Source of the DNA: Lotus japonicus
Lineage: Eukaryota > Streptophyta > Magnoliopsida > Fabales > Fabaceae
Assembly: GCF_012489685.1 (NCBI RefSeq)
Contig: NC_080046.1
Location: forward strand, 36,915,176-36,979,175
Length of the DNA: 64,000 nucleotides
Reading direction: 5' to 3'
Part shown: piece after piece, positions 43,490-56,220 of the stretch
Position numbering within the stretch: position 1 is the first letter of the stretch
Layout of the letters: each line of letters starts with the position of its first letter
Program-made: the position numbers and the translations under genes
The notes under the pieces: model-generated
Databases searched by the model: none
Seen by the model: only the letters and a program-made list of their open reading frames with translations
What the model was told of the DNA's origin: nothing

Positions 43490-45252
43490 CTTTGAGCAAA
43501 CAAAGCAATAATGAATCAACACAAGTCGATACAGTCGAAACAATCCTAACTAATGTTCGACAAAGCTCGAGAAGCTTCAGAGTACAGCATTTAGGCACGA
43601 ATGGAAGGGCTTCCCCCGAATGGATGAGTTTTGACTCGATTCAAGTTTTGTACAAAAACACTTTATTCGCTAAAACGTGCATAACTCGAGCTACAGAACT
43701 CGGAATGACACGAAACCGGCGTCAAAATTTCGAAAATTGAAAGAGCTACGCAATGGCTCAGGTCATAGAGACCCAAAAATTATTTTTGGACACGGTACCC
43801 AAGCAAATAGGTTTCGGCCACTATGGAAAATAGGGTTTTGGAACTTTTTCTTCGATCTAAATCAATTCCTAGGTATTCTTAGGCGATATCTTGGCCAGGG
43901 AAACTCTCGGAAAAATTATCGGGTCGAAAACTGTCGCAGGGGTATTTTGGTCAATATTTTTAGCTCGGAAACTCAAAATCAGAATTTCGAAAAACAAATT
44001 AGATGGGGTTGATCCTAACGACATTTATAACAACTAATCCTTCCAAAGCTAAGCTCAATCGTGAATTTTCAGCTTAAAGAACGGAACTTTACCCAGAAAT
44101 GGGTTTTTTCCAACAGAAATTGATCCCGGCGACATTCAGCAGAAAACAACCGCATATTCACGCTCTAGAGCACGTAGGCAATAAGTTTAGACACCAAAAT
44201 CAGCTTATTTGGACAGTTTTACAAGAAACTCAAAACTTTGAGCACAGAAAGACATAGAGAAAAGCGACAGAATTTACGATCAGAGATAGGGAAAAGTATC
44301 AGTACCTCGAGGTCTACGCGTAGCAACGAACGGAACGACAATCGGTCAAGAATTGGAAAAATCACTTTTCTCCTCCTTCCTCCTTGCACTCCTCGGCCGT
44401 GTGTGTGTGTTTGTGACTTTTTTTTTGTTTTTTTTTTCATCATTCATACTATATATAGGAAATGGAAAATGCGGAAAAATGAGAATTTCGCGATTCCGAT
44501 TTTTCCTACTAATTCCAACGTATTTTAGACACGATATTCTTCCCGCTGAATCTTCTAATTCTTCAAAGAAATATCAGTATGATTTTTGGTTTTCGAGGCT
44601 TGTTTTTTAATGTGTACCGGCTTAAAATGCACTTTATGCACTTTATGATTTTGACCTCGGATGCAGAAACTTCCTTCTGAAGAAAGATTTGGAACGTTGA
44701 TTAGAGTGGGCGTACGCGAATGAAATCTTTATTTGAAGCTCCGAACAGAAAAAGTCTTCATCGTCCGTTGATTTTAGGGTTTCTAAACAATCAGGGTTTC
44801 GGTTTCGGCAAACTTCCGAGTATTGGAATCGGACGTTCGTACATCCTAGAGTTTCGCCTTGACACGCTTGTTATGGAAAGGAATAAGAGAAAGTCTTATA
44901 TTCCTCTTGAAGATTTTTGGAATTTTTCCCATAGTGTTCCAAGGGTGGAAGTTTTTTTGGAAATTCTATTCCTATAGTGTTCCAAGGGTGGAACTTAGTC
45001 TTTTCCTAAGGTTCTGGTCCTAGGTTTAAGCGAATCGATCGTGCTATACCTTTTATCGATTTGATGCAATCCTTAGACTTTTCCTGAACTTTCCCCTTCA
45101 TAAATTTATTTCATTTGGTAAACTCTTGTTCAGGTTTTCCTTCACGTTACATCAAACTAATCGTGAATAAGGAATTTTACTAATTTATTCCAAGCTTAAA
45201 AACTTGGGTCTCACATTACTACCCTCCAAAAAGAAAGTTTCGTCCTCGAAAC

Positions 45253-45316
45253 TTAGGGTTCAGCAGAAACCCCGAATATTATTCCTTGGTCTCTTCATCT
45301 AACTCCCATATAGCAC
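45253..45316 (-). pseudogene. Integrase-tail relic of B2
   Basis: On the minus strand GCTATATGGGAGTTAGATGAAG corresponds to the AIWELEEK part of the tail at 5085-5243. A premature TAA follows, and the upstream half of the tail is lost. Confidence 0.6.
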
Positions 45317-47173
45317 CATGAAATCAATCTTCTACTTAGTCACCCTTCAAATTAAACCTCGATTTGAGCCTTAATACCTAGTGCATCACTAGACTCATTC
45401 CCTTAAACATCAACTTATCAACAACTTATAAGCTAATCTTCATCTTAATATCTAACAACCCATTATTGACATCTCTTTCTTCAAAACATTCCTTACTCAA
45501 ACCAATATACACTTATTGAAATCCCTAACGCTTCACACAAATAAGGACTCATCCCCTAGAAGATCAACTTATAACTATACCTCAAGGGACTTAACTAGTC
45601 ATTTTATCATCCGATCCTTCAACCTTCCGAGTTTTAACCGTTTTCGTAACCGCTAACACCACTAAATTCCTTTCTGTAACTCGATCACCATCTTGTCAAT
45701 CAACTTCTTAATCTCTCAATCAAATTCTGACAAACTTTGAGTCCTACGTACCTTAGACAGAGATTCATAGATTTAAAACCTAAACCTTCTCCAAGTTTGG
45801 TCCTCTAATGGCCTTTAATCCTTCAATACTTCTTAAATGAATATCCATTTCTTAAAACTATAACTCCTTCGCTTACATAAATGACCTGATAAGTGTCGTC
45901 ATGCTTTCACACTCACAACTTGATCCTGATATCCATAATCATAACTTATTATGCTAACATCATTCAAATCTCATCACATGGTTCATTATGTCCGCAACCT
46001 CATAATCAACATCGATCAATCACCAACTTATAACCAACCTTAACACTCTACACAACTCAGAATTCCTTTACTTCAAGATCTCTCTTATACTATACCTTAA
46101 TGGTCTTAACCCGAAACTCATCTTCAGATCTCCAATCTCCTAAGATTCAAATCCTATTATCACACCTACAGCCATATGATCTCCTACTCGTACGTGATTC
46201 TCAACTCTCAAGGTCAATCTTAACCCTAAGATTTCAATCCAACTTAGTAAATCTCACTTAGTAATCTCAGCATGTTTCTCTGAAATCCATATCAACAATC
46301 TCAAGTATTCAACTTATGCTAAAACTTTCTTTTTCTAACTTAATCATTAATTCAACACTTTTCAAGTGAAAATTCATCTCTTAAGACTATAATGTCTCCA
46401 CATATTAATCAAACGCTTAGCAAAACTTATTCCTCGAACTCGACTATAACAATCTAGTTCAGCGTTAATTCTTCTCAATCTTGCTACCATCAAGCTATCA
46501 ACTAAAACCTGATATTAAATCCAACCTATTTAGTCTCTAACAATTCCACTCAGAAATCACATAACCTATGACTTCATAACTTCCGAGAAAATACTTGAGA
46601 TTTTTCCAACATTAAATCTCTTGGCTTGGTCTACCTCTACTTGGAGTAGTCACACGAACTAACCAATTAATGTCTATATGACAATCATCAATTTCCAAAG
46701 ATTTAAATCTTAATCTTTTACAATCAAGTGCTTAACACGAACTTTCCTCCAAAATCCGACTAAACCTCGATTAATTCAAATTCATCTTACACACCCTCCT
46801 ATCAAAGTCCATTACCAGCTGTGATTCCGAATATCACCCCCTCAATATTAAGTTGATCAGGCCTAATACATCGAAGGTGGAAATTTAGAAAAAACCCACT
46901 GGAACAGTCAATGAGTTCCTACCATCCAGTAGTCACAATTATCCCGACATCCAATCCTTAACGGTCCCGCTACGGAACTACGCACCCTCAACATCATACG
47001 CATACTATCTATACGGAATCTCTCGGAGATTCATTCTTCAGCTTCTAGCTTCTTTGTTAAACACATCGGTGCAAGACTACTTTTCTAGGCTTAACGCGTT
47101 ATTCTAAACCTCATGTAACTTCTATAGTTTAAACACGAGCAACGGTCAAATAAAGTATTATTAGTCGTAAAAA
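45317..47173 (-). other. Non-coding internal region of B2
   Basis: About 1.85 kb with no long ORF and no recognisable pol. It corresponds to the longer version of the A1 middle region and closely to 56400-58300 of B1 in opposite orientation. Confidence 0.75.
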
Positions 47174-48370
47174 CTATAAAGTCAAAGCTCGACAGTAAAT
47201 GCAAGTTAGGTGTGTTGCACGTTCTACGAGAGTAATAAAGCATGTTATCCTAGAATGAGAATGAATAGTTAGAAGGTTACCATCGTTCGTGCGCTCTCCT
47301 CTGCCTAGTCTACCAGCTCCCTCGCCGCACGAGACATAGACTCCTCCCCGTGCAGCAGGATGTCTTCCTCTCATCGTAGGCACAGATGGCTCAACCTTGG
47401 TTACATTGCAATCCTTGGTTTGGTGCCCTGGGCGGTTGCATTTGAAACATAGAGGTCCCCCGTCTGGACACTTGTTAGAGTAGTGCCCCACCTTCTTGCA
47501 CCTGTAACACGTTACTCCTTGGCCCGAAGTCTTGTTTCCTGTTCCTCCGGTAGAATCTATGGGCTTATACTGCCCCGAGGTAAAACCTTCCCTCAAAGGA
47601 CGTTGATACGGCTTCTTCTGTTGGAATCTCTCTTTCCCTTGATTATTCTGAAAGTTCGACCTCATTGGTCCACCAGTGCCTATTCTATTCATCCTCTTGT
47701 TCTTCATAAGCTCAACTTCAGTTGCCTTCTCAACCAAAGGTTGAAATCGTACAATCTCTAATGGTCTCACGGAATCCTCAATGTCAGCCCGTAGCCCGTT
47801 CATAAACCTCTTGCACATATAGCGCTCGTCCACATGGTCGTTGAAAAATTGGAAGTGCTTTGCCAATGATTCCAGTTTAGAAGCATACTCAGGTATGGTC
47901 ATGGTCCCTTGACAAAGAGTAAGAAATTGCGCTTCCCTCTCATCTCGGGCACTAGTCGGAGAGTACTTGTCTAGGAACGCAATTCGAAACGAGTTCCAGT
48001 TCACTTCCTCGTGATTGGCCTCCATCATCCCTCTGGCGCCCCTCCACCAGTACTCAACATCTCCTAGTAGTAGGTAAGATGCCAGGCCCACCTTAGCCCC
48101 TTCGGCGGTATGCAGTACCCCAAAAATCTTTTCAATCTCTTGGATCCATAGGTCCGCTCTGTCTGGGTCAGTCCCACCCGTGAACTTGGGCGGATCCTGT
48201 CGCCTGAAATCAGTCAGCCCCCTATTCTGGTCTAGGGCTACCTCCCTCTCACGCTTATGTCGCTCACGTTCAGCCTTGTCAGCACGCCACTGAGCGTTCT
48301 CCGCAGTTTGATTTGTCATTGCCTGGGCCATAGCAGTCATTGCCCCAGCGAGTTGGTTCATGTTCACCAT
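47174..48370 (-). CDS. gag: Ty3/gypsy Gag protein of element B2
   Basis: An intact 398-codon Gag from MVNMNQLAGAM. A longer in-frame start at 48424 exists, but the MVNMNQ start is shared with A1. It has the same Gag domain, with two zinc knuckles CYRCKKVGHYSNKC and CFKCNRPGHQTKDC, and ends with the same GERTNDG plus read-through tail. It stays open although LTRs of this element have diverged and taken insertions. The element has no protease or RT. Confidence 0.92.
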   Translation of the reverse strand: MVNMNQLAGAMTAMAQAMTNQTAENAQWRADKAERERHKREREVALDQNRGLTDFRRQDPPKFTGGTDPDRADLWIQEIEKIFGVLHTAEGAKVGLASYLLLGDVEYWWRGARGMMEANHEEVNWNSFRIAFLDKYSPTSARDEREAQFLTLCQGTMTIPEYASKLESLAKHFQFFNDHVDERYMCKRFMNGLRADIEDSVRPLEIVRFQPLVEKATEVELMKNKRMNRIGTGGPMRSNFQNNQGKERFQQKKPYQRPLREGFTSGQYKPIDSTGGTGNKTSGQGVTCYRCKKVGHYSNKCPDGGPLCFKCNRPGHQTKDCNVTKVEPSVPTMRGRHPAARGGVYVSCGEGAGRLGRGERTNDGNLLTIHSHSRITCFITLVERATHLTCIYCRALTL

Positions 48371-48568
48371 GTTCTGTTTAGTTAAACAAACAGTTAGTAC
48401 TAACCATAAGATAGCATCTAGCATAACTATACAATATGATTAAGTACTAACTTCAATCAATTCTAAGCGAAAAATTCGCTTGGCAGACAATCAATTTTTA
48501 CTCTTTGCAGAGTCACACAACCTAGCACAGAAGACCTATTCCCCAAAGACTCCCGAAAGACTCGACAA

Positions 48569-48580
48569 GCTCTGATACCA
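48569..48580 (-). promoter_or_regulatory. Primer binding site of B2 (tRNA-Met)
   Basis: GCTCTGATACCA, the reverse complement of TGGTATCAGAGC, lies three bases from the LTR edge at 48584, fixing the orientation of B2 as minus. Confidence 0.93.
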
Positions 48581-50318
48581 CAATGTAACACCCCGATTTC
48601 GGTGGCGTCACTTTAGTAACTCAAGGATAAAATAAAGCGGAAAAACAGGTATTTTTTTTTTTGATTTGTTTAAATAAAAACACTTGTCGAAATAAAGACT
48701 CAACCCAATCGCGATTAACAGTGATTAATATACAATACAAGCACAACCCTCGCTGCAACTAAAAACATCGTCACGAGTGACCTCAAGTGTAAGGCCCGAG
48801 TTTTTAAGTTCATGCTAAGTGAATAAACTTCTTATTCACGATTAGGGTTGATGTAATGTGAAGGGAAACCTGAACGAAAGTTTATTAAATGAAATATATT
48901 TATGAAGGAGAAAGTTCAGGAAAAGTTCAAGGATTGCATTATGATCGATAAAAGTTATAGCACGAACGTTTTACGCTTAAACCTAGGTCAGAAACCCTAG
49001 TATATAGCTAATTTTCACTTTTAGGCACGATGGCAGTTAATTCCAAAAATCTTCAGAGAAATGTTAGAACTTCTCTTTTTCCATATATCACAATCGTTTC
49101 GAGGCGAAACTCTAGGATCTACGAACGTCCGATTCCAATCATCGGAAGTTTGCCGAAACCGAATCCCTGGTATTTCAAAACCCTAGAATCACCCGACTAT
49201 GGGGACTTTATCTATTCAGAGCTTCAAATGAATATTCTACACGCGTACACCCATTTCTCTTGATGATTTCAATCTTTCTTCCGAAGGAAGTTTTCTATTC
49301 CGACATTCGATGCAAAAAGCAACTTATCGGGTAAAATAGTTTTATACCGACTATGCATTAGTTGCCAAAAATACAAGGAGACCTCTTTATAGTTTTGGAA
49401 TTCTTTTGCCAAAACATATCTAATAATTCATGGAGAATGATGCCGGAAAAATCAGATTCGCGAAACTTTCATTTTCCCGCGAATTTCCACCTTCTATATA
49501 TAGCAAAGAAAGGAAGAAAAAACCAAAAAAAAACTACCCATTTCCCCACCCAAACCCGCGGCCACAAAGAGGAAGAAGGAGGAGAAGATTTTCTTCATCG
49601 TTTGCTTGATCGTCGATCAATCAGTTGCTGCTTCAAGGCTTCGAGGTATAGTCGCTAATCCTTACCTCTGATCGCTTTTTCCATAGCTTTTCTGTAGAGT
49701 TTTCTGAGCTGATAGTTTATGGGTTTTTGCAAAACTATCCTGAATCTTTCATTTCTGATTCTAAACCTCTTCTATATGTGCCCAAGATCACTTCTGCCGG
49801 GTTAGATTTTCCGTTGTGTCGCCGGAATTCCGCCGGAATCAATTTGAACCTAAAATACCCATTTTTGGAGTTTTTGGTGTAAAGCTTCAACCTTTAGGCT
49901 GAAAACTATCGCCTTAGCTTAGTGTTAGTAGGATTAGTTGTCATAAACGTTGTTAGTAACGTCCCTGCAAAATTTGGTTTTTGGGATTTCAGTTTTGAAA
50001 ATCCTAAGTTAAAAATCATGACCAAAATACCCCTGCGACAGTTTTTGATCCGATAATTTTTCCGAGTTCAGAATACCCTTAGTTACGGCTAATGAAAGCA
50101 TAGGAACCAAGTTTGATCGAAGAAAAATCGAGCCCCACAATTGTGAAAAGTGGCCGAGCCTATTAGAGGGGGAGGAGAAAATTTCCTTTTCCGAAAACTT
50201 GTCTTTCGCGCTAGATTATCGTACCTCGGAGTATGTATTGCTTCGTGTAACCTTAGTAAGTATTGATAGTTTAGTTTCCGATAGATTCTGATAGTATTTC
50301 TGTGGTTTTGCTCTAAAG

Positions 50319-50396
50319 GTGATTTTGAGGAATTCCCTAAGGAACAAGGCTTTGTTGGTGAGGAAGCGTTAGACGATCAATCTGGAAAACCTTCAG
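50319..50396 (+). other. 78-nt exon-like block in A3
   Basis: Bounded by GCTCTAAAG and CTTCAG|GTGAGG, 78 nt, open frame (DFEEFPKEQGFVGEEAL...). Confidence 0.55.
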
Positions 50397-51036
50397 GTGA
50401 GGGCTTCTCACTGAATCTCTAGTTAATGCTTAGGGTCGATGTTTTGACATTGTTTACTGTTTATGCACTGGAATTGTGTGTGATTGGAAAATGTTTTCTG
50501 AGGCTTCGGCTGACAATGTAGATGATGCATCTACTGAATGTTTTTGATGAGTGAATGACATGCTAAGTGCTAATTGGGTAATTTAGGATGTGTGGTGCAT
50601 GCCTTATAGGCTAAGTGCTATGTGGTTATTGTTTAATATATTGATATATGACATGTTGATTGGTTGTGCTGGGTTATTTATACTTATGCAATGAGATCTG
50701 AGATTCTGAATGGTGAGAATAGCGGACAGGTCATGCCGATTTTATTTTGAGAGTCTTGAGAAAGTTTGATAGGACGAATGAGATTCGGGCCTTGTATAGG
50801 GTTTATGGATCGAGACATTCTCTGGAGTCATTTGGGGATTCGAAGATCCCGAGAACTTATAGGATTCGCGATAAGACTAAAGGGATAATTATTTTGTAAA
50901 GAAAACTCATAAGACATTAAACAACCTCTAAATCTTTAAGTAATGGTATAAATCTCGAAAGGAGGCTTTGGATGCAAATCATAGTTTTGGAAAACGAGAA
51001 GTGTCGTCGGATCCAAGTGTTGAGTCTGTTGTTGAT

Positions 51037-51110
51037 GTGCTGTTGGAGCAGCGTTTGTTGTTGTGCTGTTGGAGCAGCGTTGGTTGTTGTGCTGTTGGAG
51101 CAGCGATGTT
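51037..51110 (+). repeat. Tandem repeat x3 in A3 (GCTGTTGGAGCAGCG unit)
   Basis: Three ~25-bp units of the motif also found at 799-954 in A1, but without the 34-bp array of A1. Confidence 0.75.
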
Positions 51111-51907
51111 GTTGGGCTATCCTGGGGATAAGTCCGGGAAACCGTTAGTTTCCGAGAGTATGATACTCTGTGCTCGCTGAGCAGTTGTGACCATCGGATT
51201 GAGATGAGTCGGATGATTTGGAGATCATCGTGGGTTATGTGTTGGCGTGAAGGGTGTCTTTTGTCGCAGAATCGACTTTACCTTAGGGTAAGCTTTTAGA
51301 AACTTTAATTTACCTAGAACACGTGGCGACGTGTCGAGTGAGATCGGAGACGTTGGTTGACTAATCATCCTGCATTCATGCAACATTAATGGGGTATTAA
51401 CACAGGACGTACTCTGGACCTCGTCGGATTCCAAAATGGTCATAAGACCCGGATTTCCGTGATAGAGCGTCTGTAGACGTCTCTTGTAGCAGACCGAAAT
51501 GGCAGACCTACGGGTTACGGCTGATCTGACTACCGTTGTTGTTGGAGTAAGAGGCACGCGGGCCGAAATGGCACCACCGTGGCTGGTGAAGGGCTGATCC
51601 GTTGATGTCCATCCGTTCCGGATTGCATATTGGTTGACTGGGTTAACCTGCATACATATCATGCAACATGCATACTAATTTAGTTGTTGAGTGTGATTGG
51701 TAATTGTTAAACCTATTTGGAACATGCTAATTGCTATTATTGCGCTTATGTTATTGTGGAACATGCAACCCTAGGAATGACATCTCTAGCTATAAGCCTA
51801 AGTGGCTATTTATTATTTGTACCTATTGGGTTTATTATCTACATAGTTCTTTAGAGTTGACCCTCGCGTCTTCTGTGTGTGTTTTGGCGGACAACGCCTT
51901 TTGTCAG

Positions 51908-52387
51908 ATGAATATTGCGGATTGGTTCACCATGGTCCACCCTTCGGGGGGGATTAGGTATGAGATGATCGATTAGGACGACCCCGGGTCGTGGGTGGTT
52001 GACCCTGCGAGCCATCGAGCGACGTATTCGGGGCGCATCATGGAGGACCACGTGGATAGTGGAGGACTCTTGAGGTCAGGAGTGTTGAGGCGATGCTCTA
52101 TCAGCTTCAACTTGCCACCGGGCGTTCACTGCGGACCAGGATTCGGAGGAGCACCGCCGCCACCGTCATCTTCAGAGGCGGAGGATCCCTCAGAGGAGAT
52201 TCCAGTGGGAGTGCCTTCGGCAGGGTCTAGTGCATCCTCTGTTGCGATCATTGATGATCAGGGTTCGGGCCCTAAGCCCGTGAGTCCAGCATCGGAGCGC
52301 ACTGCGGTTGCGAGGGGAGGACGGATAGGGTTGGTATACTTGGTCGTTCTGGATTCTGATTCAGACGACGATCATGCTAGCACATAG
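51908..52387 (+). pseudogene. LTR-encoded ORF in A3 (single nonsense mutation)
   Basis: Same frame and length class as 40344-40820. A CAG-to-TAG change at 51974-51976 stops it after ~22 codons. The remaining ~137 codons are open to the shared TAG, including NLPPGVHCGP and the final LDSDSDDDHAST. One more residue run (SSSEAEDPSEE) differs from A2. Confidence 0.65.
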
Positions 52388-53654
52388 TTTTGAGTGTTGG
52401 TATGAGCTCCTCGAGTTAGGATTAGTGTAGGAGTAGAGTTTTAGCTCTGACATTTTTGCTTCATTTGTTACTTAGGGGACAGGGTAGATCCGCCTATAGC
52501 TTTTTGTGTGGTTTCCTTACGGGAATCACAGAGAGTTGGTTGGACTTAGGAGGTCTTATTTTCAGGCCATTGGGTCAGCTGATTCTCAGTTTTGAGGGAT
52601 GGTGTGGCGGGCACTTCACCCTTTTCATTTGGTTTGTATATATTGCCTACGGGCGTTGCACTTTTCTTTCCATCACTGGAGGTTACTCGTGACGAGGTTG
52701 CTACTACAGTGGGGGCTGTTTATATATTGTATATTAGTTCTATTGCTTTTCGCTTTTGGGTTTTATTTAATTCAGTCTTGTCTTAGTTATTATCAAAAAA
52801 AAAATATTTCACGTTTTTCCGCATTAAGTTTACTTTTGGTTACTAAAGTGACGCCACCGAAATCGGGGTGTTACATCAAGTGACGGAAAGTATCTTCTAG
52901 TAACTAAATGTATTGCCCAACGGCAAACAAGTGCGACTCATAAATGGAGTCATAAGTTTTATAAATACAGTCCTCCGAAAAGTAAGTCAGCCCAAAACGG
53001 CTTCCAAAAAGACTTCTTACGCCCGACTACTCCATGCGATTCCCATCTACGGAGAACCACACCGAAAAGCAATCTGTCGGAAACTACCCTGTCCCAAAAG
53101 TACAAATGAAAATCAGAGCTATGACATTAACACCCAACCTTAGTAGGCTCTAAAACGCCCATACTCTATACTTCCATCATCAACCCTCATCTGATCATGC
53201 ATTCGATCCGGGTCCTCGTCGAAACTTCAGTAATGGTCATTACGCTCCTGGTCCTCCTCGAGTGACGAATCATCACTAATCGTCTGACGGACGCCTGGCA
53301 GCATGCCGACCGCCCAAACACAAACATACAAACAAAGCCAAGGCGCTAGGGTCAACTCACAGAATATAATAAATAGTACAAGCAACATGTGAAGAATAAG
53401 GGGGTATATATATATGTTGTATATATACTTATATGTTCTGTATGGCCTACCCTAAGGTATATACATGGCCTGTTATCAATGCTCCAATAAACAATTCAAT
53501 ATCTACTATCTCCACAGTTCAATAAGCAATATCTCAACAATTCAATAAGCAATATCTCAACAATTCAATAAGCAATATCTCAACGATTCCAAATTGGGGC
53601 GCATGTATGCATGCAATATCAATTCAAACGACGACCCCAATAAATATGCATGTC

Positions 53655-54071
53655 GAGTCGATCTAACCCATTGGGTTGAACATAAGGACTCGCACATGCA
53701 GCAAATGACAATGCCAAGTCGGTTCGCTCAATGGAGTCGAACATACGGACGTTGCGCGCGTCTAACGACTATCGCCGAATCGATCCAATCCATTGGATTG
53801 AATATAAGGATCCGCGCGTGTCGAAAGATTATCGCTGAATCGGTCCAATCCATCGGATTGAACTTGCGGACTCACGCGAGTTTATATGGCGATCGCTGAA
53901 ACGATCCAATCCATTGGATTGAATATAAGGATTCACGCGTGCCCGAGTGACTACCGCCGAATCGATCCAATCCATCGGATTGAATATAAGGATTCACGCG
54001 TGTCAAACGATTATTGCCGAATCGGTCCAACCCGTCGGGTTGAACATAAGGATTCGCGCCTGCTATGCCGA
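53655..54071 (-). repeat. 60-61-bp tandem array x7 in B2 5' LTR
   Basis: Counterpart of 42124-42540 with the same unit number, so the array predates insertion of B2. Confidence 0.88.
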
Positions 54072-54942
54072 AGATACACTCTTGGTGTTCTTCATGAAGG
54101 CCAGTATATCGACCGTCCCAACCCCGAGTATATGCATGACGCAATATGTTTAGCTAAACATCGAATCGTCCTCACACGTACGAGTTTAACCACAAATCTC
54201 AATTTAAAAGGACCCGAAGGTCAAAGTCGTCTTGCGACTAGGCTGTGAAAAGTCGGAGTACATATTGTACTCAGTGACATTTCCATGGTCACTATGGTTC
54301 ATCCCCGTGACGACCATCAAATCATCTCAAGTTCAAAGCTTTTCGACTATTTCCCGTTTTTCACAATCATTTCCAACTCTTTAATTTTCCTAAAGGTCTC
54401 GTTAATTAATCAAAGCATTTCAAGTTGAGTTAATCAAGTTATGAGGTTTATTGTCGAAATCCAAGTTCCATAAGTTCCCAAGTTCCAGATTCTTACTGTT
54501 CAAAGTTTCCCCAAATCCCCCAAATATAATCCCCGGGAAAAGTCTAAGTATTTCAAAGAGGGCTAGATCTCAGACCTCAGGTCAGGACCTGCCTAGGGTT
54601 TCCTCTTAACCCGAAAGATCAACAACATCAACTCAAATGTCCTACGCTCCGCAATCGCGTCAACACGCACAATTCGATATCAATTCAACAATATTCAGCT
54701 CTAAAGAGCGATACAACAATAATACGGTGCGGAAATCATAAGACAGAAACCAGTAAACGGCCGAAGCCTCTCAGAAAACGGAGACACACGTCTCATATAA
54801 GTTCACTCGGCCGAAGCCTCCAGAAAACATTTTCCCGTTCAAGGCGATAAACAATATCCGATCAATATTCAATATCAAGCAATATTCAAGTCGAATTTAT
54901 CGACGCCTACAATATAATAGCTAGTAAGTAAGTTGCCCTAAC

Positions 54943-55020
54943 CTTGAGTTGTTCTAGTCTCGCGGTGCAGGTCTCCCTCACAAGCTTGTTCAGTCAATCC
55001 CAAGGTTTCCACAATTGAAC
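54943..55020 (-). other. 78-nt exon-like block in B2 5' LTR
   Basis: As at 43412-43489, but the donor-side CTCGAG is CTCAAG here. Confidence 0.5.
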
Positions 55021-56220
55021 CTTTGAGCAAACAAAGCAATAATGAATCAACACAAGTCGATACAGTCGAAACAATCCTAACTAATGTTCGACAAAGCTCG
55101 AGAAGCTTTAGAGTACAACATTTAGGCACGAATGGAAGGGCTTCCCCCGAATGGATGAGTTTTGACTCGATTCAAGTTTTGTACAAAAACACTTTATTCG
55201 CTAAAACGTGCATAACTCGAGCTACAGAACTCGGAATGACACGAAACCGGCATCAAAATTTCGACAATTGAAAGAGCTACGCAATGGCTCAGGTCATAGA
55301 GACCCAAAAATTATTTTTGGACACGGTACCCAAGCAAATAGGTTTCGGCCACTATGGAAAATAGGGTTTTGGAACTTTTTCTTCGATCTAAATCAATTCC
55401 TAGGTATTCTTAGGCGATATCTAGGCCAGGGAAACTCTCGGAAAAATTATCGGGTCGAAAACTATCGCAGGGGTATTTTGGTCAATATTTTTAGCTCGGA
55501 AACTCAAAATCAGAATTTCGAAAAACAAATTAGATGGGGTTGATCCTAACGACATTTATAACAACTAATCCTTCTGAAGCTAAGCTTAATCGTGAATTTT
55601 CAGCTTAAAGAACAGAACTTTACCCAGAAATGGGTTTTTCCAACAGAAATTGATCCCGGCGGCATTTCGGCGACATTCAGCAGAAAACAACCGGATATTC
55701 ACGCTCTAGAGCACGTAGGCAACAAGTTTAGACACCAAAATCAGCTTATTTGGACAGTTTTACAAGAAACTCAAAACTTTGAGTACAGAAAGACATAGAG
55801 AAAAGCGACAGAATTTACGATCAGAGATAGGGAAAAGTATCAGTACCTCGAGGTCTACGCGTAGCAACGAACGGAACGACGATCGGTCAAGAATTGGAAA
55901 AATCACTTTTCTCCTCCTTCCTCCTTGCACTCCTCGGCCGTGTGTGTGTGTTTGTGACTTTTTTTTTGTTTTTTTTTTCATCTTTCATACTATATATAGG
56001 AAATGGAAAATGCGGAAAAATGAGAATTTCGCGATTCCGATTTTTCCTACTGATTCCAACGTATTTTAGACACGATATTCTTCCCGCTGAATCTTCTAAT
56101 TCTTCAAAGAAATATCATTATGATTTTTGGTTTTCGAGGCTTGTTTTTTAATGTGTACCGGCTTAAAATGCACTTTATGCACTTTATGATTTTGACCTCG
56201 GATGCAGAAACTTCCTTCTG

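Larger units (their letters stand above)
37002..45215 (-). repeat. 3' LTR of gypsy element B2 (minus strand; ~4.08 kb plus insertion)
   Basis: Reverse-complement LTR from TGTAACACCCC (37002) to GGGTCTCACA (45215), interrupted by solo LTR A2 and its CTGCA duplication. Pairs with 48584-56220. It has the 60-bp array (42124-42540) and a (TA)n run at 41866-41885 that is longer than in its partner LTR. It is flanked on the left by the integrase relic. Confidence 0.92.
48788..52875 (+). mobile_element. Solo LTR A3 of family A (4088 bp)
   Basis: TGTAAGGCCC ... GGGGTGTTACA flanked by TCAAG (48783-48787 and 52876-52880). E2F-like site at 49472-49483 next to the TATA box (~49495-49503), donor-like site at 49645, ABRE-like dyad at 51319-51335. 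Its position in B2 is within a few dozen bases of that of A2 in the other LTR. Confidence 0.95.
48584..56220 (-). repeat. 5' LTR of gypsy element B2 (minus strand, start deleted)
   Basis: Pairs with 37002-45215, but stops at 56220 about 510 bp short of the expected LTR start. It is joined there to plus-strand internal sequence of B1 with no duplication. Interrupted by solo LTR A3. The 60-bp array lies at 53655-54071. Confidence 0.9.

Noticed and set aside
44219..44610. Hydrophobic small ORFs around a GTGTGTG/T-run (also 55760-56151)
   Set aside because: Low-complexity sequence in the LTR leader next to the TATA box; both strands open by composition.
47483..47761. 92-codon plus-strand ORF
   Set aside because: Antisense of the B2 gag; no support.
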